Shown: positions 40,925-49,733 of the stretch, in pieces
Layout of the letters: every line of letters starts with the position of its first letter
How positions within the stretch are numbered: position 1 is the first letter of the stretch
From: Pseudonocardia sp. DSM 110487
GTDB lineage: Bacteria > Actinomycetota > Actinomycetes > Mycobacteriales > Pseudonocardiaceae
Direction of reading: 5' to 3'
Assembly: GCF_019468565.1 (NCBI RefSeq)
Contig: NZ_CP080521.1
Span: 2,728,001 to 2,792,000 of the forward strand
DNA length: 64,000 bases
Notes under the pieces: model-generated
What the model was told of the DNA's origin: nothing
Database searches by the model: none
Seen by the model: the letters and a program-made list of their open reading frames with translations, nothing else
Made by a program: the position numbers and the translations under genes

Positions 40925-43900
40925 TCATGACCGGCGATACCGGAGCGTGACGATCCGGAACGGGCGCAGCCGCAGCGTGCCGTCGGCGGACAGGGAGACC
41001 GGCTCGGTGAGGGGTCGCTCCATGAGGTCCGTCTCGACCACCCCCGAGTGCTCGAAGCCGGCCGTGATCCGGGCGCTCGCCCGCCCGCCGTGCGCCTCGT
41101 AGAGCCGCACGACGACGTCGCCGCTGCCGTCCTCGGCGAGCTTGACGGCCTCGACGACCACGGCCGGGGAGTCGACGCTCACGAGCGGGGCGATCGGCGA
41201 GCTGCCGCGGACGGTGCGCAGCGGCAGGTTCAGCCGGTAGCCCTCGGCGACGGCATCGGCGATGCCGGCGCCGACGCGCAGGGACACCCGCAACCGGTGC
41301 TCGCCCTGGTCGGCGGTCGGGTCGGGGAAGAGCGGAGCGCGCAGCAGCGAGAGCCGCACCACCGTGGTCGTGCCCCCGTCCGGTCGCGTGGAGCGGGTGA
41401 CGTCGTGGCCGTAGGTCGAGTCGTTCGCGACGGCCACGCCGTAGCCGGGCTCGCCGACGTGCACCCAGCGGTGGGCGACGGTCTCGAACCGGGCGGCGTC
41501 CCACGAGGTGTTGGTGTGGATCGGCCGGTGCAGGTGCCCGAACTGGATCTCCGACGTCGCCCGCTCGGCGTGCACGTCGACCGGGAAGGCGAGCTTGAGC
41601 AGCTTCTGCCGCTCGTGCCAGTCGACATGCGTGTCGACGTCGATCGACGCAGCCCCTGCCGCGAGCGACACGACCTGCGTGATCGTCGACGCGCCCGCCT
41701 TGCGCACGATCCGCACGGCAGCCCGCTCCGGCCCGCGCTCGAGGACCGACAGCTCGGCGACGTCGACGAGGTCGCGGCCGTGGCGGCGGTAGTGCTCGTC
41801 GATGTCCCACGCGTCCCACTGCGTGGGGGTGTCGCGGTGCAGTTGCAGCAGGTTCGCGGCCGCGCCCGGCGGTACCAGCTCGCGGTCGGCGGCGACGTCG
41901 TACACGGAGGTGAGCAGGCCCCGCCGGTCGATCACGGCGCGGACGACGCCGTTGTCCAGCACCGTGCCGTCGCTCTCCTCGACGCGCACCGGCGTGGCGA
42001 CCGCGGTGATCGAGCCGCCGCCCAGTGCGGGCACGCCGTCGACGGGGTACGGCCCCGCGTTGACGGCCACCGCGCCGTCCCCGTCTCCTGCGAGGGCGGC
42101 GAGCGAGCGGGCGATCACACCTTCGAGCTCCTCCGCGACCCGGGCGTAGTTGCGCTCGGCCTCCTGGTGCACCCACGCGATCGAGGTGCCGGGCAGGATG
42201 TCGTGGAACTGCTGCAGCAGCACCGTGTGCCAGCAGCGCTCCAGCACGTCGGCGGGGTAGGGCAGGTCCGTGCGGACGGCCGCCGTCGTCGCCCACAGCT
42301 CGGCTTCGCGCAGCAGGTGCTCGCTGCGGCGGTTGCCCCGCTTCGTGCGGGCCTGCGACGTGTAGGTGCCGCGGTGGAACTCCAGGTACAGCTCGCCCGT
42401 CCACACGGGTGGCCGCGGGTACTCGGCCTCTGCGGTGGAGAAGAACTCGGCGGGCGTCGTCATCCGGACGGTTGGTGAGCCCTCCAGCGACTTCGTGCGA
42501 GCCGCGGCCGCGAGCATCTCGCGGGTGGGCCCGCCGCCGCCGTCGCCCCAGCCGAACGGCACGAGCGAGGTGTTGGCACGCCCCTTCTCGGCGTACTGGC
42601 GTTGCGCGCGGGCCAGCTCGTGCTGGGACAGCTCGGAGTTGTAGGTGTCGATCGGCGGGAAGTGCGTGAACACCTGGGTGCCGTCGATGCCCTCCCAGCG
42701 GAACGTGTGGTGTGGCATCACGTTCGTCTCGTTCCACGAGATCTTCTGGGTGAGGAACCAGCGGGACCCGGCGGCCTTGATGAGCTGCGGGAGCGCGGCG
42801 GTGTAGCCGAAGGAGTCGGGCAGCCACACTTCGAGGGGCTCGACGCCCAGCTGCTCCATGAAGAACCGCTTGCCGGCCACGAACTGGCGGGCCAGTGCCT
42901 CACCGCCGGGCATGTTGGTGTCGGACTCCACCCACATACCGCCGACGGGCACGAACCGGCCCTCGGCCACGCGCCGCTTGACGCGCTCGAACAGCTCCGG
43001 CTGGTGCTCCTGCAGCCACGCGTACTGCTGGGCCGATGACGCGGCGAACACGAACTCGTCGTCGGTGTCCATCAGGTCCAGGACGTTCGCGAACGTCCTG
43101 GCGACCTTGCGGACGGTCTCGCGCACCGGCCACAGCCACGCCGAGTCGATGTGGGCGTGGCCGACCGCGTGCAGCCGGTGCGCGCTCGGCCACGCGGGGC
43201 TCGCCAGTACGTCCGCGAGCTCGGCGCGGCCCAGCTCGGCGGTGCCCGCCACGTCGTCCGGGTCGACGGCGTCGACGGCCCGCTCCAGCGCTCGCAGCAC
43301 CTCGGCGCGCCGCGGCAGGTCCGCAGGCAGCTCGGCGACCAGCCCTGCCAGCGTCCAGACGTCCTGCGCCAGCTCCCAGACCGGCACGTCGAGGAGCGCG
43401 ATGTCGGCGGTGACGAGCCGGTAGAGCGGGTCGTCGCCCGCCGTGGCCGGATCGCCCATCCTGGTCGGGGCGTAGGTCCAGTCGGCCGCGACGCCCGGGT
43501 TGGACGCCGCCTCGACGTACATGTCGACGGCGGATCCCGGGCCGCCCGCGATCCGGACCTGCGCGTTGCGCGGCTCGACAGCGGCCACGACCACACCGTC
43601 GGGGGTGTAGGCGAGCCCTTCGGACTGGAACCCGGGCTGCACGCCGGCGAACCCGAGGTCGATGGCGAGCTCGGGGCGCGTGCCCGGGTCGGTCCAGCCG
43701 GCCGGCACCGTGCCGGTGGCGTGGAACCAGACCGTGCCCCACGGCCTGCCCCACGGCGAGCCGACGTCGAACGGCGTGAACTCCTGCCGCACCGCATCGG
43801 CGAAGGGCACCGGTTCGCCGGGCGCCGTCCACGCGGTGACCTCGAGCGGCACTCGCTCGCGGTACATCGCCGGGACGAGCCGCTCGCGGACGAACCGGGC

Positions 43901-43936
43901 GATCCGCTGCTGGACCAGCTTCGAGTCATCGTGCAC
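40925..43936 (-). CDS. Alpha-mannosidase, glycoside hydrolase family 38
   Basis: 1003 residues. Family blocks are AVGHAHIDSAWLWPVRETVR (metal and catalytic region), FVPVGGMWVESDTNMPGGEAL, LPDSFGYTAALPQLIKAAG and WGDGGGGPTREML, followed by the long beta-sandwich C-terminus. GH38 enzymes cut alpha-mannosidic bonds with a zinc centre, by a retaining mechanism. No signal peptide is seen, so it should act in the cytoplasm on sugars brought in by the ABC importer encoded after it. The start is GTG 43936; it has no SD and directly abuts a palindrome, which suggests a leaderless transcript. Confidence 0.94.
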   Translation of the reverse strand: MHDDSKLVQQRIARFVRERLVPAMYRERVPLEVTAWTAPGEPVPFADAVRQEFTPFDVGSPWGRPWGTVWFHATGTVPAGWTDPGTRPELAIDLGFAGVQPGFQSEGLAYTPDGVVVAAVEPRNAQVRIAGGPGSAVDMYVEAASNPGVAADWTYAPTRMGDPATAGDDPLYRLVTADIALLDVPVWELAQDVWTLAGLVAELPADLPRRAEVLRALERAVDAVDPDDVAGTAELGRAELADVLASPAWPSAHRLHAVGHAHIDSAWLWPVRETVRKVARTFANVLDLMDTDDEFVFAASSAQQYAWLQEHQPELFERVKRRVAEGRFVPVGGMWVESDTNMPGGEALARQFVAGKRFFMEQLGVEPLEVWLPDSFGYTAALPQLIKAAGSRWFLTQKISWNETNVMPHHTFRWEGIDGTQVFTHFPPIDTYNSELSQHELARAQRQYAEKGRANTSLVPFGWGDGGGGPTREMLAAAARTKSLEGSPTVRMTTPAEFFSTAEAEYPRPPVWTGELYLEFHRGTYTSQARTKRGNRRSEHLLREAELWATTAAVRTDLPYPADVLERCWHTVLLQQFHDILPGTSIAWVHQEAERNYARVAEELEGVIARSLAALAGDGDGAVAVNAGPYPVDGVPALGGGSITAVATPVRVEESDGTVLDNGVVRAVIDRRGLLTSVYDVAADRELVPPGAAANLLQLHRDTPTQWDAWDIDEHYRRHGRDLVDVAELSVLERGPERAAVRIVRKAGASTITQVVSLAAGAASIDVDTHVDWHERQKLLKLAFPVDVHAERATSEIQFGHLHRPIHTNTSWDAARFETVAHRWVHVGEPGYGVAVANDSTYGHDVTRSTRPDGGTTTVVRLSLLRAPLFPDPTADQGEHRLRVSLRVGAGIADAVAEGYRLNLPLRTVRGSSPIAPLVSVDSPAVVVEAVKLAEDGSGDVVVRLYEAHGGRASARITAGFEHSGVVETDLMERPLTEPVSLSADGTLRLRPFRIVTLRYRRS

Positions 43937-43948
43937 GGGATTAATCCC
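43937..43948. promoter_or_regulatory. Perfect palindrome at the mannosidase start
   Basis: GGGATTAATCCC, a 12-bp perfect palindrome, directly abuts the GTG start of the mannosidase gene. The AT core is unusual in this genome. It is a candidate operator for sugar control of the mannosidase-importer operon. The rest of the gap to phoH (to about 44068) shows only AT-richer sequence likely to contain promoters for both genes. Confidence 0.45.
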
Positions 43949-44068
43949 ATCTGTGGAGTAAATGCGCTGTCAAGAGCGGAGCGGGGAAACGGCAGGCGTT
44001 CTGTCGGGTTCAGGCGGTACCATCGATCGCGTCCCACCGGCAGAGGCAGAAAGCAGGCGGCACACCCC

Positions 44069-45127
44069 TTGACCCATCCGGATTCCGTCCAGTCCCGAAT
44101 GGCCGTTCCGGACGCCGCTCTGCTCGCGCTGCTGGGCTCGCGCGACGAGAGCCTGCGCGTCGCCGAGGAGATGCTCGAGGCCGACGTCCACGTGCGTGGC
44201 AACGAGCTCACCCTCACCGGGATCCCGGCCGATGTGGCCTTCGCCGAGCGCGTCTTCACCGAGCTGATCATGCTGGCCGAGCGAGGCCAGCAGGTCTCGC
44301 CCGACGCTGTTCGGCGCACCGTGCAGATGCTCGGCGACGGTGAGGCCGACGAGCGCGCCCGCATCGGCGAGTCGCCTGCCGAAGTGCTCTCGCTCGACAT
44401 CCTCTCGCGGCGCGGCAAGACGATCCGGCCCAAGACGCTCAACCAGAAGCGCTACGTCGACTCGATCGACGCCCACACCATCGTCTTCGGCATCGGCCCC
44501 GCGGGTACGGGCAAGACCTACCTCGCCATGGCCAAGGCCGTGCAGGCGCTGCAGGCCAAGATGGTCAACCGGATCATCCTCACGCGCCCGGCCGTCGAGG
44601 CGGGGGAGCGGCTGGGCTACCTGCCCGGCACGCTCTACGAGAAGATCGACCCGTACCTGCGTCCGTTGTACGACGCGCTGCACGACATGCTCGACCCGGA
44701 GTCGATCCCGAAGCTCATCGCCGCGGGCACCATCGAGGTGGCGCCGCTTGCCTACATGCGTGGCCGCTCGCTGAACGACGCCTTCATCATCCTCGACGAG
44801 GCGCAGAACACCACGCCCGAGCAGATGAAGATGTTCCTCACCCGGCTCGGCTTCGGCTCGAAGATCGTGGTCACCGGTGACATCACGCAGGTCGACCTGC
44901 CCGGCGGCACCCGCTCCGGGCTGAACGTCGTCCGCGAGATCCTCGGCGACGTCGACGACGTGCACTTCGCGCAGCTGACCAGCACCGACGTCGTGCGCCA
45001 CCGGCTCGTCGCCGACATCGTCGACGCCTACGCCCGCTGGGACGCGAGCAGCGAGCGCCCCAACCTGCGGGCCGCGGCGCCGCGCAACGGCCCGCCGCAG
45101 GACCACCGCAGGCGCAACCGCCGCTGA
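44069..45127 (+). CDS. phoH: PhoH-family ATPase
   Basis: 352 residues if started at the TTG at 44069 (LTHPDSVQSRMAVPD), which matches the expected N-terminal lead; an ATG at 44099 is the alternative. A KH-like N-terminal domain is followed by the PhoH core with Walker A (GIGPAGTGKTYLAMAKAV) and Walker B-like block (NDAFIILDEAQNTTPEQMK), and VVTGDITQVDLP. PhoH-like proteins usually neighbour ybeY (rRNA maturation), but here the next gene is an unrelated aldo/keto reductase. A basic tail (DHRRRNRR) ends the protein. Confidence 0.94.
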   Translation: MTHPDSVQSRMAVPDAALLALLGSRDESLRVAEEMLEADVHVRGNELTLTGIPADVAFAERVFTELIMLAERGQQVSPDAVRRTVQMLGDGEADERARIGESPAEVLSLDILSRRGKTIRPKTLNQKRYVDSIDAHTIVFGIGPAGTGKTYLAMAKAVQALQAKMVNRIILTRPAVEAGERLGYLPGTLYEKIDPYLRPLYDALHDMLDPESIPKLIAAGTIEVAPLAYMRGRSLNDAFIILDEAQNTTPEQMKMFLTRLGFGSKIVVTGDITQVDLPGGTRSGLNVVREILGDVDDVHFAQLTSTDVVRHRLVADIVDAYARWDASSERPNLRAAAPRNGPPQDHRRRNRR

Positions 45128-45145
45128 CCGGAGGTCAGCGGCGGT
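45117..45145. terminator. Bidirectional terminator hairpin between phoH and aldo/keto reductase
   Basis: A perfect 13-bp stem: ACCGCCGCTGACC (45117-45129), loop GGA, GGTCAGCGGCGGT (45133-45145). It contains the phoH stop codon and lies 13 bases before the stop of the convergent reductase gene. It has no T-tract, but the symmetry and position fit termination from both sides. Confidence 0.75.
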
Positions 45146-45157
45146 CGGCGGGCGGAC

Positions 45158-46164
45158 TCAGTTGCCGACGCCGAGGCCGGACATGAACGCCGACGGGTAG
45201 CGGTCGCCGCGCGCCGCTCCGGCGGGCACCGCCTTCTCGATCTCGGCGAGGTCGTCCGCGGTGAGGTCCAGCTCCGCCGCGGGCAGCGCCTCCGTCAGCC
45301 GCTCTCGGGTGCGGGCGCCGACCAGCGGCACGACGTCGCCTGCGTCGGAGCCCTGCGCGGCCACCCAGGCGATGGCCAGCTGGGCGACGGTGCAACCCTT
45401 CGCCTCCGCGATGCGGCGCACCGCCTCCACCAAGGCGAGGTTGTGCTCCACGTTCTCGCTGGAGAACCGCGGGCTGATGGCGCGCATGTCGCCGGGGCCT
45501 GCGACGTGGCCTGCGCTCCAGTGCCCGGAGATGAGGCCGCGGCCAAGGACCCCGTACGCGGTCAGGCCGATGCCCAGCTCCCGCAGGGTGGCAGGACCTC
45601 GGCCTCCACGGCGCGGGACAGCAGCGAGTACTCGACCTGCAGGTCGGCCACCGGGTGCACGGCGTGGGCCCGACGGATCGTCGCCGCGTCGACCTCCGAG
45701 AGGCCGAGGTGGCGCACGTACCCGGCGTCGATCATCTCCTTGACCGCGCCCACCGTCTCCTCGATCGGCACCGCCGGGTCCAGCCGGGCCGGGCGGTAGA
45801 TGTCGATGTGGTCGACGCCGAGTCGGGTCAGCGAGTAGGCCAGGAAGTACCGCACCGCCTCGGGGCGGTTGTCCTGCGGGCCGATCACGTACCCCGGCCC
45901 GCGCATCTGGCCGAACTTGACGCTCAGCACGTAGCTGTCCCGATCCCGCCCGTGCAGTGCTTCGGCCAGCAGCAGCTCGTTGTGGCCCATGCCGTAGAAG
46001 TCGCCGGTGTCGATCAGCGTGACGCCGGCCTCCAGTGCGGCGTGCACGGTGGCGATGCTCTCCGCACGGTCGGCCGGGCCGTACGCGCCCGACATGCCCA
46101 TCGCGCCAAGGCCCAGTGCTGAGACGACCGGACCGGTGCGGCCGAGGGTTCGTGTCTGAATCAT
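45158..46164 (-). pseudogene. Aldo/keto reductase with frameshift
   Basis: From ATG 46164 the frame gives a normal AKR N-terminus (IQTRTLGRTGPVVSALGLGA, TLIDTGDFYGMGHNELLL, VSVKFG-like and LGLSEVDAATIRRAHAVHPV), up to YSLLSRAVEAEVLP. It then goes out of frame near 45585-45596. The C-terminus continues in the next frame (TLRELGIGLTAYGVLGRGLI, FSSENVEHNLALVEAVRRIA, LDLTADDLAEIEKAVP). One base appears to be missing in the CTGCCACCCTG stretch. All catalytic parts (Asp, Tyr, Lys, His) remain, so a sequencing error or a recent mutation are both possible. It is divergent from an XRE regulator. Confidence 0.8.
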
Positions 46165-46265
46165 GTCCCCACTGTGTGCGGGTGGGACGCGTCGCGGGAG
46201 CGGAGCGTTCATCATGGGAGAGCCGCTCCCTGGATCGGGCCGCCTGTCGCGGGGAGCATGGGGTC

Positions 46266-47114
46266 GTGCAGCGTGACCAGCTCGCCGACTTCCTGCGCCG
46301 CCGCCGTGAGGCGATCCGCCCGGCCGAGGTCGGCATCGCCGACGGCCCGCGCCGCCGCACCACCGGTCTGCGTCGGGAGGAGGTGGCGATGCTCGCCGGC
46401 ATGTCCGTCGACTACGTGGTGCGCCTCGAGCAGGGACGCAGCAGCCAGCCCTCGACCCAGCTGCTCGGCGCGCTGGCCAGGGCCCTGCGCCTGTCCGAGG
46501 ACGAGCGCGACCACCTGTTCCACCTGGCAGGCCACCGGCCCCCGCCCGCAGACGGGGCGGCCCGTCTGGCTCGCGCCGGCCTGCTGCGGATGCTCGACCT
46601 GCTCGGCGACACCCCGGCGCTGGTGGCGTCCGACCTGGGCGAGGTGCTCGCCCAGAACCGGGCGGCCGTGCTGATGGCCGGAGACCACGCCGGCTTCTCC
46701 GGCGATCGGCGCTACCCCGTGTACCGGTGGTTCACCGAACCCGCGGCTCGCGCAGGCCGCCCGCCCGAGGAGCACCAGCACCACGCCCGTTCGCTCGTGG
46801 CCGACCTGCGCGTAGCCGCGGGCCGCCGGTCCGGCGACGCCGACGTCGCCGGGCTCGTCGAGCGGTTGCGAGCCGCGAGCGCCGACTTCCGCCGGCTCTG
46901 GGCCGAGCACGAGGTGGCGGTCCGGCGCGCCGACCGCAAGACCTTCCTGCATCCACGGGTGGGTCCCTTGCTGATGGACTGCGAGACCCTCGTGACTCCC
47001 GACCATGGTCAGCAGCTGCTGGTGCTCACTCCGGCGGACGCCGATACCCGCGAGCGGCTGGAGCTGCTGCGGGTGCTCGGCGTCGAGGAGTTCCCTCCGA
47101 GCTTCACAGCTTGA
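46266..47114 (+). CDS. XRE-family regulator with MmyB-like ligand domain
   Basis: 282 residues from a GTG at 46266. N-terminal HTH_XRE (LADFLRRRREAIRPAEVGIA, TTGLRREEVAMLAGMSVDYV, VRLEQGRSSQPS). The C-terminal half is the MmyB-like ligand-binding domain (PALVASDLGEVLAQNRAAVL, YPVYRWFTEP, HPRVGPLLMDCETL). It is divergent from the aldo/keto reductase across about 100 bases; regulators of this type often control adjacent reductase genes. It converges with, and its stop overlaps, the amidohydrolase end. Confidence 0.9.
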   Translation: MQRDQLADFLRRRREAIRPAEVGIADGPRRRTTGLRREEVAMLAGMSVDYVVRLEQGRSSQPSTQLLGALARALRLSEDERDHLFHLAGHRPPPADGAARLARAGLLRMLDLLGDTPALVASDLGEVLAQNRAAVLMAGDHAGFSGDRRYPVYRWFTEPAARAGRPPEEHQHHARSLVADLRVAAGRRSGDADVAGLVERLRAASADFRRLWAEHEVAVRRADRKTFLHPRVGPLLMDCETLVTPDHGQQLLVLTPADADTRERLELLRVLGVEEFPPSFTA

Positions 47115-48063
47115 GCAGGCGTTCTGCGTTGGTGTGCGCGATCTTCGCCCGGTCGCCCTCGTCGATCGGGGCGGTGCGCAGGAACTCGGTCGCCACGTCC
47201 ATCTCCTCGAACGGGTAGTCCGTGCCGAACAGCACGTGGTCCGGGCCGAGCGCGGCCAACGCGCACTGCAGCGGCGGAGCGGAGCAGACGCCGCTGGTGG
47301 TGATGTAGAGGTTGTGCCGCAGGTACGCCGAGGGGAGGCCGCGATGCAGCTCGATGCCGTGGTGGTTGTGGAAGCCCCACCGCGAGTCCAGCCGCCACAG
47401 CACGTAGGGCAGGCCCTCGCCCATGTGCCCGAGCAGCAGCTTGGCCCCGGGGAAGTCGTCGAACACCCCGCCGAAGACCAGCCGCAGTGCGTGGGATGCG
47501 GTGTCGGTGCCCCAGCTCCACATCGGGCCGATCAGTTCGGGGTGCCCGGACAGGACGTGCGCGGCGTCGACGCCGTTGGCCGGGTGCAGGTACAGCGGGA
47601 CGTCGAGGCCCTCGGCGTGCTCCCACACGACGCGCAGCGCTGGATCGTCGAGGTAGCGGCCGTGGGTGTGGGCGTTGACCAGCGCGCCCCGGAGCCCGAG
47701 CTGGGTGACCGAGCGCTCCAGCTCCTTGGCCGCGGCCTGCGGGTCCTGCAGGGGTAGCGCGGCGAAGCCGGCGAACCGGCTCGGGTGTGCCTCGATCGTC
47801 GCCGCGAGCAGGTCGTTGACGGCCGCGGCGCGCGAGACGGCGACGCCCAAGTCCGGTTCGGCCTGGATGCCCGGCGAGTTCAGGGACAGGACCTGGACGT
47901 CGAGACCGGCTGCGTCCATCGCCTCCAGCCGCTCACCCGTGAGGTCGAGCAGCCGTCGCGAGGCCTCGGCCCACCGGCCGGGCTGCGCGACGGTCGCGGT
48001 GCCGGCCCCGTACCCCTCCAGTTCTGGCGTGACGAAGTGCTCCTCGAGACCGATCGTCCGCAT
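47104..48063 (-). CDS. Amidohydrolase-2 family decarboxylase (gamma-resorcylate decarboxylase-like)
   Basis: 319 residues starting MRTIGLEEHFVTPELEGYG at 48063; an in-frame ATG lies 6 codons upstream. The family fold (ACMSD/LigY type TIM barrel) has metal ligands at EEH near the N-terminus, HPANG, HMGEGLPYVLWR and GTDYPFEE. Relatives are divalent-metal, non-oxidative decarboxylases of hydroxybenzoates. It lies divergent from the flavin monooxygenase across a 91-base gap with a palindromic site, implying a joint aromatic pathway. Confidence 0.85.
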   Translation of the reverse strand: MRTIGLEEHFVTPELEGYGAGTATVAQPGRWAEASRRLLDLTGERLEAMDAAGLDVQVLSLNSPGIQAEPDLGVAVSRAAAVNDLLAATIEAHPSRFAGFAALPLQDPQAAAKELERSVTQLGLRGALVNAHTHGRYLDDPALRVVWEHAEGLDVPLYLHPANGVDAAHVLSGHPELIGPMWSWGTDTASHALRLVFGGVFDDFPGAKLLLGHMGEGLPYVLWRLDSRWGFHNHHGIELHRGLPSAYLRHNLYITTSGVCSAPPLQCALAALGPDHVLFGTDYPFEEMDVATEFLRTAPIDEGDRAKIAHTNAERLLKL

Positions 48064-48092
48064 CCTGATTCCCTTCACCATCGTGCATTGAC

Positions 48093-48107
48093 TTCACGAA
48101 TGATGAA
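48093..48107. promoter_or_regulatory. Palindromic operator between decarboxylase and monooxygenase
   Basis: TTCACGAATGATGAA: TTCA and TGAA arms with a 7-bp spacer, in the 91-base divergent promoter region. AT content is higher than in flanking genes. It is a natural target for the IclR-type regulator at 50962, but this link is inferred. Confidence 0.45.
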
Positions 48108-48154
48108 ATCTACCGTCCTCCCCGTCAAGGCTCGTCGGCGAGTGGAGGTGGGCG

Positions 48155-49696
48155 GTGGGCGCGACGGATCAGGCGGACGTCGTGGTCGTCGGGTACGGCC
48201 CGGTCGGGATGGCGATGGCCGCGCTGCTCGGGCGGGCCGGGCACCGGGTGGTCGTCCTCGAGCGGTACTCGGGGCTCTACAACCTCCCGCGTGCGGCGAT
48301 CTTCGACGACGAGACGATGCGGACCTTCGCCACACTCGGCATCGCCGACGGCCTGCTCCCGAAGCTGCACGTCCAGCGGAACTACGAATGGCGCAACGGT
48401 GCGGGCGAGCTGCTCATCGAGCACGACTTCGCCGAGACGGGCCGCTGCGGCTGGGCCGAGTGGTACATGATGTTCCAGCCCGAGTTGGAGGACGCCCTCG
48501 ACGGCGTCTGCCGGGCGATGCCGCGGGTCGAGGTCCGGCACAACAGCCCGGTCACCGCCGTGTCGCAGGACGCGGACGGGGCGACGCTGACCGTCGACGG
48601 CGGCGGGCGGGTGACCGCGCCGTTCGTCGTGGCCTGCGACGGGGGCAACAGCTTCGTGCGCGAGCACCTCGGGGTTGCGGAGCAGGACTTCGGCTTCGCA
48701 GAGCCGTGGATGGTGTGCGACTTCCGGTTCCGGCGCCCGGTCGCCGTGCCGACGGCTCGGCAGGTCGGCGACCCGGATGGCCCGACATCGATCATCTCGC
48801 TCGGGCCGCGCCACCACCGGTTCAGCTTCATGCTCGACTCGGCGGAGGACTTCGGGGTCCAGTGCGATCCGGACAAGGTGTGGGCGCGGGTGCGCCGCTA
48901 CCTCGACCCGGAGGACGCCGAGCTGATCCGGGTGGCCACCTACACGTTTCGCTCCCGGGTGGCCGAGCGCTGGCGCGTCGGCCGGGTGTTGCTGGCCGGG
49001 GACGCCGCGCACCAGATGCCGCCGTTCCTCGGCCAGGGCATGTGCTCGGGCGTGCGGGACGCGCAGAACATCGCGTTCAAGCTCGACCTCGTCCTGCGGG
49101 GACAGGCCCACGAGACCCTGCTCGACACCTACCAGACCGAGCGCGATCCGCACGTGCGTGCCGTGATCGAGAAGGGCATCGAGCTCGGCAGGCTGCAGAC
49201 GATCCGCGACCCGGAGCGCGCCGCGGCGCGCGACCGGGAGCTGCTGGCCCGCCGCGCCGCGGCGGTGGCGCCGGACAAGATCCGCTTTCCCGGGCTGGGC
49301 CCCGGCATGCTCGCCGCCGGCGGCGGGTCGTTGTCGGTTCAGGGCATCGTCGACGACGGGCGGCGTCGCGGCCGGCTCGACCAGGTCGTCGGCACGGGGT
49401 TCCAGCTCCTCGTGGCTCCGGCCGCGCTCGACCGCCTCGGGGACCGGCTGGACGCGCTGCGCCGCGCGGGGGTCGCGGTCGCCGCTCCCGGCCGGCAAGC
49501 CGGGCCAGCCCCGCTCGTCGCCGACGTCGACGGCAGGTACGCGACCTGGTTCGCCGAGCTCGGGTGCGACGCGGTCGCCGTCCGGCCCGACTTCTACGTC
49601 TTCGGAACCGCGAGCGGAACGGGCGTCACCGCGCTGGCCGAGGACCTGCTCGCCGCCACCGGTCCGCTCGCGACCATCACCCGCCGCACGGCCTGA
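48155..49696 (+). CDS. FAD-dependent aromatic monooxygenase (MhpA-like)
   Basis: 513 residues from a GTG. N-terminal FAD-binding VVVVGYGPVGMAMAALLGRA, the DG motif VVACDGGNSFVREHLG, and the GD motif LLAGDAAHQMPPFLGQGM. This is the class A flavoprotein hydroxylase pattern, closest in layout to 3-(3-hydroxyphenyl)propionate hydroxylase (MhpA). It would hydroxylate a phenolic ring using NAD(P)H. It is followed by an aromatic-acid transporter and IclR regulator on the same strand. Confidence 0.9.
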   Translation: MGATDQADVVVVGYGPVGMAMAALLGRAGHRVVVLERYSGLYNLPRAAIFDDETMRTFATLGIADGLLPKLHVQRNYEWRNGAGELLIEHDFAETGRCGWAEWYMMFQPELEDALDGVCRAMPRVEVRHNSPVTAVSQDADGATLTVDGGGRVTAPFVVACDGGNSFVREHLGVAEQDFGFAEPWMVCDFRFRRPVAVPTARQVGDPDGPTSIISLGPRHHRFSFMLDSAEDFGVQCDPDKVWARVRRYLDPEDAELIRVATYTFRSRVAERWRVGRVLLAGDAAHQMPPFLGQGMCSGVRDAQNIAFKLDLVLRGQAHETLLDTYQTERDPHVRAVIEKGIELGRLQTIRDPERAAARDRELLARRAAAVAPDKIRFPGLGPGMLAAGGGSLSVQGIVDDGRRRGRLDQVVGTGFQLLVAPAALDRLGDRLDALRRAGVAVAAPGRQAGPAPLVADVDGRYATWFAELGCDAVAVRPDFYVFGTASGTGVTALAEDLLAATGPLATITRRTA

Positions 49697-49733
49697 CCAC
49701 GACGCTCCCACCTGGCAACGAAGGCAGGAACAG

